A DNA stretch of 15,981 nucleotides from the NCBI GenBank assembly GCA_030634235.1, contig DAOWBD010000008.1, forward strand, positions 1 through 15,981, given 5' to 3'. A program made the position numbers and the translations under genes. The DNA comes from Candidatus Omnitrophota bacterium (GTDB lineage: Bacteria; Omnitrophota; Gorgyraeia; Zapsychrales; Zapsychraceae). Positions 1 through 6,934 of this stretch are shown here, piece after piece (the stretch's first letter is position 1; each line of letters starts with the position of its first letter). A model generated the notes under the pieces. That model did no database searches and was not told the origin of the DNA. It was given only the letters and a program-made list of their open reading frames with translations.

Positions 1-607
1 CAAACATAAAACGCACTTGCCGCTTGCGCCCCTCATGGATCGTGATCATTAATTCCGTTACATTCTTCAGAGGTTTAATGTTCTTGATCTTGGCCGGTGC
101 CGTTCTCTTGCCGTCGATAACAACGCCCCTCTCGACTTTTTTTCTTTTTTCTATTTCCAGATTTCCCGAAACCCGGACAAAATAGGTTTTATCGACATTG
201 AACTTAGGATGCGTGAGCTGATAAGCCGTATCACCGTCATTGGTCAAAAGTAAGAGGCCTTCTGTATCCCGGTCTAAACGACCCGCTGGAAAGAGATGCT
301 GAAATTTCCGCGGCAGCAAATCCAAAACTGTTTTCTGCGCGTACTGATCGGATTTCGTAGTCGTATAACCGGCCGGTTTATTTAATAAAATATAGTCGTA
401 TCTTTTGCCTTGGACCCTCTTGCCGTCAACAAACACGTGGTCCCTGCTGGGATCAACCGACGACGATGGCTCACGGCATATTTGACCGTTAAACTTAACG
501 TGTCCTTCCTTAATAATGTCCATCGCCTGACGGCGCGAACAAACACCGTTGCGTGATAAAAATACCTGCAAGCGTAATTTAGTTAGATCTTTGTCTGATG
601 GTTTCAT
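1..607 (-). CDS. RsuA/RluB-family rRNA pseudouridine synthase (C-terminus cut by window edge)
   Basis: This enzyme isomerises a specific uridine to pseudouridine in ribosomal RNA (16S for RsuA, 23S for RluB/E/F). The visible 202 residues begin with an S4 RNA-binding domain (about residues 10-55, with RLQVFLSRNGVCSRRQA). The catalytic domain follows and carries the family signature GRLDRDTEGLLLLTNDG, whose first Asp is the catalytic residue. It runs on through the conserved HEGRKRQVRFMF stretch to the window edge, so only the last part is missing. The ATG at 605-607 lies inside the end of the upstream methyltransferase gene (29-nt overlap) and has no clear Shine-Dalgarno site, which suggests translational coupling. 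It also fits the family because the S4 domain starts soon after it. The subfamily, and hence the target site, cannot be decided from this fragment. Confidence 0.93.
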   Translation of the reverse strand, partial: MKPSDKDLTKLRLQVFLSRNGVCSRRQAMDIIKEGHVKFNGQICREPSSSVDPSRDHVFVDGKRVQGKRYDYILLNKPAGYTTTKSDQYAQKTVLDLLPRKFQHLFPAGRLDRDTEGLLLLTNDGDTAYQLTHPKFNVDKTYFVRVSGNLEIEKRKKVERGVVIDGKRTAPAKIKNIKPLKNVTELMITIHEGRKRQVRFMF

Positions 608-1418
608 AAAGCAAAATAGCGGTGCAGGCCGACACGTTTAACGAATCGGCAAACCCGCGCATAGGGACCCTCACCTTGAGATCAGCATGTTCGGCCCAAA
701 AATCGGTTAAGCCGCTCTCTTCACTGCCAACCACGACAGCCAGAGCGTCAGTTAATTTTTCTTTTGTATAAACAGTTTTTGCCCGTGGAAAAGTCGCGCA
801 GACTTTTACATTCTTTGATCTTAAGAATTCGAGGGCTTCCGCGTTCGAACTGACCACTGTTTTAACAGAAAAGACCGTTCCTAAACTGGCACGAATAACG
901 TTGGGATTATAAACATCCGTCTTCCCGTCGCAGACAATCACGCCATCGACGCCGGCTCCATCGCATGTCCGTAAAATGGCCCCAAGATTTCCCGGTTTTT
1001 CAACGCGCTCGACCACAACAAAAAGAGGAACATCTTTTAATGCGAGATCCTTGAACATGACCGGCGACGGCGCGCAAACTGCCAAAACACCCTCACCACG
1101 GTCACCATAAGATATCTTGGAATAGACAGTCTTTGTTGTTTCATAAATCGGAATTTTTAACACAGTCAATTTCTTAACTAATATACTTGCGAGATTAGTG
1201 CTACTAGTAGCACTAATCTCATCACCTTCTGATGCCTCCGACAACTCATAACAGATGTAAAGCTCTTTAAATATGACACCTGCCTCAAGGGCCCGGGTGA
1301 TCTCACGTATTCCCTCTACGATTGTCAATACATTCTCAAGCCTCGGCTTACGGTTACGAGGCTGGACAACATGTTTAATCCGGAAATTTGTTAAACTGGC
1401 AATCTTATCGTACGGCAT
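579..1418 (-). CDS. TrmH-family (SPOUT) RNA 2'-O-methyltransferase
   Basis: This is an S-adenosylmethionine-dependent ribose 2'-O-methyltransferase of the SpoU/TrmH family, acting on rRNA or tRNA. All three SPOUT motifs of the trefoil-knot domain are visible. Motif 1 is ERVEKPGNLGAILRT (N144, R150), motif 2 is VVVGSEESGLT (about 228-238), and motif 3 is VPMRGFADSLNVS (about 251-263, N261). Residues 1-115 form the usual L30e-like substrate-binding domain. Its length of 279 aa is normal for the family. The ATG overlaps the end of the upstream GH5 gene by 14 nt. An odd stretch rich in Ser, Glu and Thr (about residues 60-76) is partly encoded by a perfect 30-bp palindrome at 1191-1220. A second SPOUT methyltransferase of the RlmB type lies at 11023-11763. 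The target nucleotide is unknown. Confidence 0.93.
   Translation of the reverse strand: MPYDKIASLTNFRIKHVVQPRNRKPRLENVLTIVEGIREITRALEAGVIFKELYICYELSEASEGDEISATSSTNLASILVKKLTVLKIPIYETTKTVYSKISYGDRGEGVLAVCAPSPVMFKDLALKDVPLFVVVERVEKPGNLGAILRTCDGAGVDGVIVCDGKTDVYNPNVIRASLGTVFSVKTVVSSNAEALEFLRSKNVKVCATFPRAKTVYTKEKLTDALAVVVGSEESGLTDFWAEHADLKVRVPMRGFADSLNVSACTAILLYETIRQRSN
1191..1220. repeat. Perfect 30-bp palindrome inside a coding sequence
   Basis: The 15-base arm GAGATTAGTGCTACT is followed directly by its exact reverse complement, with no spacer and centred on ACTAGT. Pairing stops at both outer ends (C at 1190 against A at 1221). The palindrome fills exactly ten codons of the TrmH-family gene (residues 67-76, EISATSSTNL), in a low-complexity segment between the first secondary-structure elements of the N-terminal domain. 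The mRNA could fold into a strong hairpin with a minimal loop. The symmetry is seen directly. That it is an inserted element is inference. Confidence 0.95.
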
Positions 1419-2607
1419 TTTTTAGAACCTTTAAGATTTCCTTATTCACTTGAAATTCATCCGTATGCCAGGACCGTATCATGGCTTTTTGTTTCGACGT
1501 CCAATACTGCTTATAGGTGTTCCATCCTGTCAGTGGACCGCACCGATTGACCCATGGCGGATTCTTAACATAACTGTAGATGCCATCGGGCATGACCGCT
1601 CCCTTAATAGCCTTGTAAGTCCAATAGGTCCAGTGAAAACCGAAATCATTAAAACATTTTAATACATCCGCAAGCCAGCGATCCTCGCCAAATAATCCCT
1701 GGCGGGCATTGATACCAAACTCACCGACAAAAACCGGCAGGCCCCGCTTTTGTGATATTTTTTTATACCGCGACAAATGCCGTCGGATCACCTTCCCGTT
1801 CCACCCACCTTGCGCCGGTTTAGAAGGATACGAGGAATGCGGAACAAAGTTAAACACAAACTCAAAAGGTTCGTAATTATGAATACTCAAGACATAATTA
1901 TCATCATCATATTCCTCAAGACAATCGACATCTGTCGCCCATTTATTACCTTCAATAAACAGGATATGGTTCCGGTCAACACCTCGAATTCTTTTGATAA
2001 GACTTTTGTAAAACCGGTTCAAGAGCTTTGCGTCCTCTAAAACAGCTTCATTAAGAAGATCATAACCGGCCACGCTTTCTTCATTCTTATACCGATCGGC
2101 GAGAAATTCCCAAAGAGCCAGAGTACGATCCTGATTCGTTTTCTTCGTCCATAACTCCGCCTTGCCGGCACTGTCCGAGTGCCAATCATGATTTTGCGCG
2201 CCCGGGGCGGCATGCAGGTCGAGGATAACCCGGATCCCGTATTTTTTTGCCCACCGGATCACTTGATCAAGAAACCGGGCCCCCTCCTGGTCGTAGCAAT
2301 AAGGCGTTCTTTCAATAAGCCGGCAATTAAAAGGAACCCGAATGCAATTGAATCCTAATTGCGAAATATTTTTAATATCCGATTCTCTAATAAAAGATCC
2401 ACGGAATTTCTTTTCAAATGAATAAAGAGCTTTTTTCCCAAGAGCGCCGGAAAACTCTTTCTTGAACTTCTGTTCGGGAAAGTTCGGAGCATAAAGAATA
2501 TAGGCCTCCATCATCAGCCACCCGCCGAGATTAACCCCTCTTAACATAACCGGCTTGTTATCTTTTGTAACAATCTTGGTTTTATCTGTTTTAAGAAAGT
2601 TTTTCAT
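1405..2607 (-). CDS. Glycoside hydrolase family 5 (cellulase-like) protein
   Basis: This is a TIM-barrel glycosidase of GH5, a retaining family covering endoglucanases, exo-glucosidases and mannanases. The N-terminus carries the typical LRGVNLGGWLMMEA (about 22-35). The conserved FNCIRVPFN is at about 86-94, and ILDLHAAPGAQNHDWHSD at 128-145. The acid/base is E187 in YDLLNEAV and the nucleophile is E296 in PVFVGEFGIN. Also visible are H243 in SIHNYEP and W329 in YWTYKA. The protein is 400 aa with no carbohydrate-binding module. No signal peptide or membrane segment is visible at the N-terminus, so it looks cytoplasmic, where it could act on imported or internal oligosaccharides. The opening GVNLGGW and the LDLHAAPGAQNHDW block resemble exo-beta-1,3-glucanase-like members, but the substrate cannot be assigned. 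The ATG overlaps the hydrolase stop as ATGA, so the two are probably co-translated. Confidence 0.93.
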   Translation of the reverse strand: MKNFLKTDKTKIVTKDNKPVMLRGVNLGGWLMMEAYILYAPNFPEQKFKKEFSGALGKKALYSFEKKFRGSFIRESDIKNISQLGFNCIRVPFNCRLIERTPYCYDQEGARFLDQVIRWAKKYGIRVILDLHAAPGAQNHDWHSDSAGKAELWTKKTNQDRTLALWEFLADRYKNEESVAGYDLLNEAVLEDAKLLNRFYKSLIKRIRGVDRNHILFIEGNKWATDVDCLEEYDDDNYVLSIHNYEPFEFVFNFVPHSSYPSKPAQGGWNGKVIRRHLSRYKKISQKRGLPVFVGEFGINARQGLFGEDRWLADVLKCFNDFGFHWTYWTYKAIKGAVMPDGIYSYVKNPPWVNRCGPLTGWNTYKQYWTSKQKAMIRSWHTDEFQVNKEILKVLKNAVR

Positions 2608-3422
2608 TGAATAAGTTCCTGCCCTCTTAAGAATCGTTTTATCCCTTCCCGAACTTTGTCCTCATCATAAATATGCCCGTCGTTATGATCCCCCCTGATC
2701 TCAATAAACTCTTTGGCCCCGGAAGCCGCGTCATACAACTTTCTGCCTAAAACAATGGGGATCATCTGGTCATCAACGCTGTGGATAAAAAGTTTTGGAA
2801 TATCGATTCCCTTGATCTTCGTTTCCGAATCCAATTTCGTTTTTATTAAAAAAGACGGCACAAAAGGATAGATCCTCTTAGCCATGTCGGTAGCCGAACT
2901 AAATGTCGAATCCACGATAAGACATGTTAATGCTCTTTTCGAGGCAAGATCAACCGCGATCGCTCCTCCTAAAGAAGCGCCATATCCGATAATCTTTTGT
3001 CCCTTCATATCATCGCGTTTGAGCAAATAATCATACGCCGCGACCGCGTCTTTATAGACGCCCTCTTCCGTCGGAGACCCTTTACTCTTCCCGTATCCGC
3101 GGTAATCAATGATTAGAATGTTTAAACCCATCTTGTTGAAGAGATCGATCTTCCCCAAGCGATCCCCGATGTTCCCGGCATTACCGTGAAAAAAGATTAC
3201 CGCACTTTTAGCCGTAGGGGCCTTGATCAGCCAGCCATGGATCTTAACATTATCTTCCGTTTGAATATAAACATCCTCGAAGGGAAGGCCTAATTCTGCA
3301 GGAGTAGCAAAGAAAGGGCGCGCAGGGTAAAAAACACTTCTGCTCTCAAGATAACGAACATAAACGACAAACAGAACGACAATAACAATTAAGTGAAGGA
3401 TAATTTTCATACCATTGATCAT
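2604..3422 (-). CDS. Membrane-anchored alpha/beta hydrolase (Bem46/ABHD13-like)
   Basis: This is a serine hydrolase of the alpha/beta fold. Residues about 5-22 form one hydrophobic helix (MKIILHLIVIVVLFVVYV), which probably anchors the protein in the inner membrane with the enzyme domain outside the cytoplasm. The catalytic domain shows the oxyanion-region FFHGNAGN (77-84), the LIIDYRGYGKSKG strand (about 103-115), and the nucleophile elbow GYGASLGG with S150. The likely acid is D217 or D218 in HSVDDQMIP, and the likely histidine is H246 in GDHNDG. At 272 aa it is normal for this group, whose bacterial members are esterases or thioesterases of unknown substrate. It starts with an ATGA overlap on the YchF-like gene. 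A second in-frame ATG four codons later (M5) would put the start directly at the helix and cannot be excluded. Confidence 0.9.
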   Translation of the reverse strand: MINGMKIILHLIVIVVLFVVYVRYLESRSVFYPARPFFATPAELGLPFEDVYIQTEDNVKIHGWLIKAPTAKSAVIFFHGNAGNIGDRLGKIDLFNKMGLNILIIDYRGYGKSKGSPTEEGVYKDAVAAYDYLLKRDDMKGQKIIGYGASLGGAIAVDLASKRALTCLIVDSTFSSATDMAKRIYPFVPSFLIKTKLDSETKIKGIDIPKLFIHSVDDQMIPIVLGRKLYDAASGAKEFIEIRGDHNDGHIYDEDKVREGIKRFLRGQELIQ

Positions 3423-4492
3423 ACATTGAACCGGACATGCATAATATCGCCGTCCTCGACAATATAATCCTTCCCCTTAAGCATGACCTTTCCCGCTTCC
3501 TTGAGCTTGATCTCGCTTCCCGATTCGAAGAGTTCATTTGTTTTCATGATCTCGGCCCTGATAAAACCGCGCTGCAAGTCGGAGTGAATGGCCCCGGCAG
3601 CTTCCGGAGCCGGCGAATTCTTTTTGACCGTCCAGGCGCGCACTTCATCCTCACCGACAGTAAAGAAAGAGATCAATCCTAAAGCATCAAAACACAGCGC
3701 GCTCAATTGATTCAGCGCCGGTTCTTTAATATTCAATTCCTGTAAGAACGTTTCACGCTCTTCGGGTTCAAGAGAGGCAAGCTCCGCTTCGATCTTCGCC
3801 GAGGTTTGCATGACCTTGGCTCCATATTCCTTGTACTTCGCCGCAGCCTGTTGGAGAAGGTCCGTGTCTGCTATTTTTCCGTCGTCGACATTTAAAACAA
3901 TGATCACCGGCTTGCGAGTCAGAAACTGATACGTGGACATCAGCTTCCTGTCATCCTCATTCATCGGGAAATTGATCAACGGAACATTCTCATCCAAAAG
4001 TTTTTTCATCTGATCAAGGATATCTTTTTCTTTTCCCTGATTCGGATTTCCAGCTCCTTTTTTCTGGTCCAAAGCGATCCTCTCAAGCCTCTTCTCAGCC
4101 AGAATGAGATCGCCTAAAATAAGCTCAGTGGTGACATTCTCGATATCCCGAAGCGGATCGACGCTGCCTTCAACATGAAAAACCGCCTCATCGCTAAAAG
4201 AACGGACAATGTGGCAAAGCGCATCGCATTTCTCCAGGGATTTTAAGAACTCGCCGCTTGAAACCGCTTCTTTATCGAACTTCGGCAACAGGACCACGTC
4301 GATCGCGGCAGGAACACTGCTCTTCGGATTATACATCTCCACCAACCGGTCAAAGCGACTATCCCGGATCCTGGCGGCACCGATCTTGATCTCCTGACCG
4401 CCCCCATGCCCTTCCGGAAGCTTCTCTCCGGTAAGCAATTCAAATAACGTCTTTTTTCCAACTTGTGGTAATCCTATAATGCCGATTTTCAT
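3419..4492 (-). CDS. YchF/OLA1-family protein with degenerate nucleotide-binding motifs
   Basis: The C-terminal half is unmistakable YchF/OLA1. A TGS domain runs from about residue 270 to 357, with LISFFTVGEDEVRAWTV, PEAAGAIHSDLQRGFIRAEI and the end GKDYIVEDGDIMHVRFNV. Canonical YchF is a ribosome-associated, ATP-preferring P-loop NTPase. Here the N-terminal domain departs from that. The P-loop is GLPQVGKKT (residues 7-15), with Lys where the Mg-binding Ser/Thr normally follows GK. The switch region with its FPFTT-type block is replaced by a short Gly-rich stretch (about 28-33). The G3 DxAGL motif aligns with LLPKF (68-72). NVDD (201-204) sits at the G4 site. This is therefore probably a paralogue with weak or no ATPase activity, not the housekeeping copy. 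The gene lies 27 nt after the response regulator and overlaps the hydrolase gene by 4 nt. Its ATG has only a weak, distant Shine-Dalgarno site (CGGA). Confidence 0.88.
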   Translation of the reverse strand: MKIGIIGLPQVGKKTLFELLTGEKLPEGHGGGQEIKIGAARIRDSRFDRLVEMYNPKSSVPAAIDVVLLPKFDKEAVSSGEFLKSLEKCDALCHIVRSFSDEAVFHVEGSVDPLRDIENVTTELILGDLILAEKRLERIALDQKKGAGNPNQGKEKDILDQMKKLLDENVPLINFPMNEDDRKLMSTYQFLTRKPVIIVLNVDDGKIADTDLLQQAAAKYKEYGAKVMQTSAKIEAELASLEPEERETFLQELNIKEPALNQLSALCFDALGLISFFTVGEDEVRAWTVKKNSPAPEAAGAIHSDLQRGFIRAEIMKTNELFESGSEIKLKEAGKVMLKGKDYIVEDGDIMHVRFNV

Positions 4493-4519
4493 AATATTGT
4501 ATCCGTTTGGTTCATTAGA

Positions 4520-4933
4520 TTATTCATCCTTTTTCATTTCAGAGGGAGATTTGTGTTGCGGGATCAGGCTTGTCATGAGCCGGATCGCCTTGAGAATATC
4601 CTCAATCAAACACGGCTTAACAATATAGTGATCCGCTTCAAGGGAAAGTCCTTTTTTTACGTCATCCACCTCAGTCCTTGCCGAAACAATAATAACCGGC
4701 TGCCATTTTTCTTCGAGTGGATGCTCCCGCAATTCCTGCAGGACCTCAAAACCGTTCTTTTGAGGCATGTTCAAATCAAGAATAATAATATCCGGCGATT
4801 CGTTCTGAATCTTCTGCCAGGCTTCTTCCCCATCGGCCGCCGTAACAACAATATAACCCTTCTCAGAGATTTTCTTGGCCGTGATCTCCAGAATTTCCGG
4901 TTCATCATCAGCAATTAGGATCTTTAAACTCAC
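4520..4933 (-). CDS. Single-domain response regulator (CheY-like receiver)
   Basis: This is a stand-alone phosphoacceptor domain that takes a phosphate from a histidine kinase or Hpt protein and works by protein contact, since no output domain is present. The acidic pocket is D9-D10 in LIADDEPE, the phosphorylation site is D53 in IILDLNMP, the switch Ser is S84 in IIVSARTE, and the conserved Lys is K106 in IVKPC. The last 20 residues are a charged tail (SPSEMKKDE). The start is GTG (4931-4933), chosen because a strong AGAGGAG site sits a few bases before it. Two tandem 72-bp-type repeats lie directly upstream, ending 27 bases from the start. No histidine kinase is encoded in the window. The only other two-component part is the Hpt protein at 9481-9828, which is a possible but unproven partner. 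Confidence 0.95.
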   Translation of the reverse strand: MSLKILIADDEPEILEITAKKISEKGYIVVTAADGEEAWQKIQNESPDIIILDLNMPQKNGFEVLQELREHPLEEKWQPVIIVSARTEVDDVKKGLSLEADHYIVKPCLIEDILKAIRLMTSLIPQHKSPSEMKKDE

Positions 4934-4960
4934 TTGATTCTCCTCTAATAAAAAAACATT

Positions 4961-5042
4961 TATACTCTATTATACTCTATTAGGTCACAAAGTAAGACTT
5001 TCCGAACCCAATAGTGCCTAATTTATGACCTAATAGAGTATA
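4961..5042 (+). repeat. 72-bp palindromic-ended element, copy 1 (with extra 10-base left end)
   Basis: The full copy is 4971-5042. It opens with TATACTCTATTAGGTCA (17 bases) and closes with the exact reverse complement TGACCTAATAGAGTATA. The 38-bp core holds a small hairpin, AAAGT-AAG-ACTTT, and the stretch CCCAATAGTGCCTAAT. An additional copy of the outermost ten bases, TATACTCTAT, precedes it at 4961-4970. On the minus strand the element lies between the deaminase stop and the response-regulator Shine-Dalgarno site. No protein is encoded in it. Confidence 0.93.
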
Positions 5043-5102
5043 GGTCACAAAGTAAGACTTTCCGAACCCAATAGTGCCCAATTTATGACTTAATAGAGTA
5101 TA
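5041..5102 (+). repeat. 72-bp element, copy 2 (left end truncated, tandem to copy 1)
   Basis: Bases 5041-5100 repeat 4981-5040 with two substitutions (T5019 against C5079, and C5030 against T5090), giving a head-to-tail 60-bp period. The copy lacks the outer ten bases of the left inverted repeat, and its first two bases are the last two of copy 1. The C-to-T change at 5090 breaks one pair of the terminal stem, so this copy would fold less well than the others. Confidence 0.93.
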
Positions 5103-5121
5103 ACAGGTTCGCCAAATTTAT

Positions 5122-5601
5122 TTAAGTTTGACGAGCCGAAGAATAATCCTTAAGATTATACGCAATCTCTTTCGACGGCATCGCGATTTTATCGATCGTA
5201 ACGCCCGCTTTAGCAAAGAAATCCGTCGCTAGAGTATCATGATATTCCGAGAAAACAACGACGCGCTGTATCCCCGCGGTGATCAACGCCTTCGCGCAGG
5301 TCGTGCAGGGCATATTGGTCACATAAGCAGTCGCCCCTTCAATCGTGTGCCCGCGCTTGGCCGCCTGAATAAGGGCGTTCATCTCGGCATGAACCGTCCG
5401 GACACAATGATTATCGATAACAAGACATTCGCTATCCTCGCAATGAACATCGCCGGGAATCGACCCGTTATACCCGGTCGAAACAACGTCTTTGTTTTTG
5501 ACCAGAACACATCCGCAATGCATGCGCGGACAAGTCGCCCGTTCGGAAGCCAACATGGCTAGTTTCAGGAAATATTCATCCCAATCCGGTCTTTTCCGCA
5601 T
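5122..5601 (-). CDS. dCMP-type cytidine/deoxycytidylate deaminase
   Basis: This is a zinc-dependent deaminase of the dCMP deaminase/ComEB group, which converts dCMP to dUMP and so feeds thymidylate synthesis. The zinc site is complete: H71-A-E73 in TVHAEMNAL supplies the histidine ligand and the proton-shuttling Glu, and C99 and C102 in MPCTTC supply the cysteines. The substrate loop GYNGSIPG (43-50) is characteristic of the family. Extra N-terminal Cys/His residues (C24, H28, C30, and H53-C54) resemble the second, structural metal site of dCMP deaminases. The length of 159 aa is normal. The ATG at 5599-5601 is preceded by a good GGAGG site at 5610-5614. A candidate promoter lies upstream at 5646-5674, and the 188-base gap downstream holds the tandem repeats. 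Confidence 0.94.
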   Translation of the reverse strand: MRKRPDWDEYFLKLAMLASERATCPRMHCGCVLVKNKDVVSTGYNGSIPGDVHCEDSECLVIDNHCVRTVHAEMNALIQAAKRGHTIEGATAYVTNMPCTTCAKALITAGIQRVVVFSEYHDTLATDFFAKAGVTIDKIAMPSKEIAYNLKDYSSARQT

Positions 5602-5645
5602 CTTTTGATCCTCCGACTCTGTATTCTATTAAATATTAATATGCT

Positions 5646-5674
5646 ACCATATCAGGAATGAACCTAAAATTCAA
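5646..5674 (-). promoter_or_regulatory. Candidate sigma-70-type promoter for the deaminase gene
   Basis: Read on the minus strand, TTGAAT (5674-5669) and TATGGT (5651-5646) are separated by 17 bases, a good match to -35 and -10 boxes, and lie about 45 bases before the deaminase start. A short inverted repeat, AACCT...AGGTT (5661-5665 with 5676-5680), flanks the -35 box and could be an operator. This is a pattern match only. The AT-rich gap could produce it by chance. Confidence 0.35.
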
Positions 5675-5696
5675 CAGGTTTGACCTCGAGAATTTT

Positions 5697-6887
5697 TTAA
5701 AGTTCCCCCCCGGATATGCGCTTTAAGATACGATTGATCCCATCCTGAAAAACATGCTCCAGAGTCAAAAGGCTCACAATAATGAACGCCTCACTGTCAA
5801 AATCAAAGAAATAGCCGGGATGGACAAAAACATGATCGTAATTAAGAAATGCTAATGCCCATTCCTCTTCACTGTAGGTGTCTGGGATCCTTAAGACCGC
5901 ATACCAGCCGCCTTCCGCCACCAGAAGTTCGCAATCACGTGTTTTTTTCGTCTCTTCCTTTAAGAATGAATAATTCTGACTGATCCGCGCGTTGATCCCT
6001 TCCTGGATCTCTTTTCTACGTGATAACCATAACGGGAGCGCATTTTGGGTCGGCGTATTTACTGAAAGATACGTATCCGCAATCACTTCAAGGCGCAAGC
6101 TGGCCTTTTTAACCAAATCCTGCGGGCCGTTAATAATGATCCAGGACAGTTTCATCTGCGGCAAGCCCAAGGTTTTTGAAATGCCACCTAAAACAAATGA
6201 GAGAATTTGATCGTTGTCAAGAAGGCTAGCGCGTTCTTGATCCCGGTCAAAAGCAAAATCCGAAAACACCTCATCACAGATGAGAGCCGTATTGTGCTGC
6301 CGGCAAAGAGCCGTCAGCTCCTTTAGCTCTTCCCGCCGGAGAAACGATCCAGTCGGATTATTAGGATCGACCACGACAAAGGCCCTTGTATCATCGCAAA
6401 AGAGGTGCCGCGCGCTCTCCATATCGATATTCCATTGGCCATCATAGGCCAGCGGATACGTCTCCATGCGAACATCATTCAAGTTCCCCAAAAAAGAAAA
6501 TAATGGATAGCTCGGGCGGGGAAAAAGAACATGGTCGCTGGGATTAGCTAAAAGACGAAAAAGATAAGAATAAGCCTCCGATGTACTTGCCGTCAGAAAG
6601 ACCCTGTCGGGAGAGACCTGCGATCCTCGTTGACCGTAATACTGACTGACCGCTTCCCGGGCCCTAAGATCCCCCCGGGGCGACGGCTTATAGCTCAAGT
6701 TGTTTTCTTCCGTTAAAGATTTAAGAATATCATCTTGAGGATAAGAGAACCCGCAACGTGTCGGGTTCGATTCCGTTAGATCGAGAATCTGGACTTCTTG
6801 ATTGCGGAGGCACTCGAGATCAACGGTAAGTTTATTCGGCTCTAACGGCCAGTTCGTCCGGCGTGAAAATAAAAATGGTTCTGTCAT
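5697..6887 (-). CDS. PLP-dependent class I/II aminotransferase
   Basis: This is a fold-type I aminotransferase. The cofactor-binding residues are clear: DPNNPTG (174-180, with N177), D205 in ICDEVFSDF, and the Schiff-base lysine K238 in GGISKTLGLPQMKLSW. The N-terminal substrate segment reads LDLTESNPTRCGF (36-47), and the PLP phosphate region includes TASTSEAYSYLF (99-110). Near the C-terminus, where classical aspartate aminotransferases carry the Arg that binds the substrate carboxylate, the sequence is AFIIVSLLT (367-375), with no Arg. The preceding HPGYFFDF block seems to be a subfamily feature. The amino donor and acceptor cannot be named. The ATG (6885-6887) has no recognisable Shine-Dalgarno site. 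The gene ends 95 bases before the deaminase start. Confidence 0.92.
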   Translation of the reverse strand: MTEPFLFSRRTNWPLEPNKLTVDLECLRNQEVQILDLTESNPTRCGFSYPQDDILKSLTEENNLSYKPSPRGDLRAREAVSQYYGQRGSQVSPDRVFLTASTSEAYSYLFRLLANPSDHVLFPRPSYPLFSFLGNLNDVRMETYPLAYDGQWNIDMESARHLFCDDTRAFVVVDPNNPTGSFLRREELKELTALCRQHNTALICDEVFSDFAFDRDQERASLLDNDQILSFVLGGISKTLGLPQMKLSWIIINGPQDLVKKASLRLEVIADTYLSVNTPTQNALPLWLSRRKEIQEGINARISQNYSFLKEETKKTRDCELLVAEGGWYAVLRIPDTYSEEEWALAFLNYDHVFVHPGYFFDFDSEAFIIVSLLTLEHVFQDGINRILKRISGGEL

Positions 6888-6934
6888 TGGTTACAAATGA
6901 ACGCGCAGCTTCGCTGATATCTTGCTTTCAAATT

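Noticed and set aside
1777..2040. Open reading frames on the plus strand opposite the GH5 and other genes
   Set aside because: They lie antisense to genes with clear family motifs, have no convincing ribosome sites and encode low-complexity or basic peptides, so they are shadow frames.
3346..3537. Short minus-strand frame across the YchF/hydrolase junction
   Set aside because: It is out of frame with two well-supported genes and has no recognisable features.
4950..5042. Intrinsic terminator formed by the repeat stem and the run of seven T (minus strand, 4956-4950)
   Set aside because: The stem is AT-rich and the T-run begins about 14 bases after its end, too far for a standard terminator.
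4961..5102. Tandem repeats as a CRISPR array
   Set aside because: There are only two near-identical units with no spacers between them, and no cas genes. The unit is a palindromic-ended element found elsewhere in inverted form.
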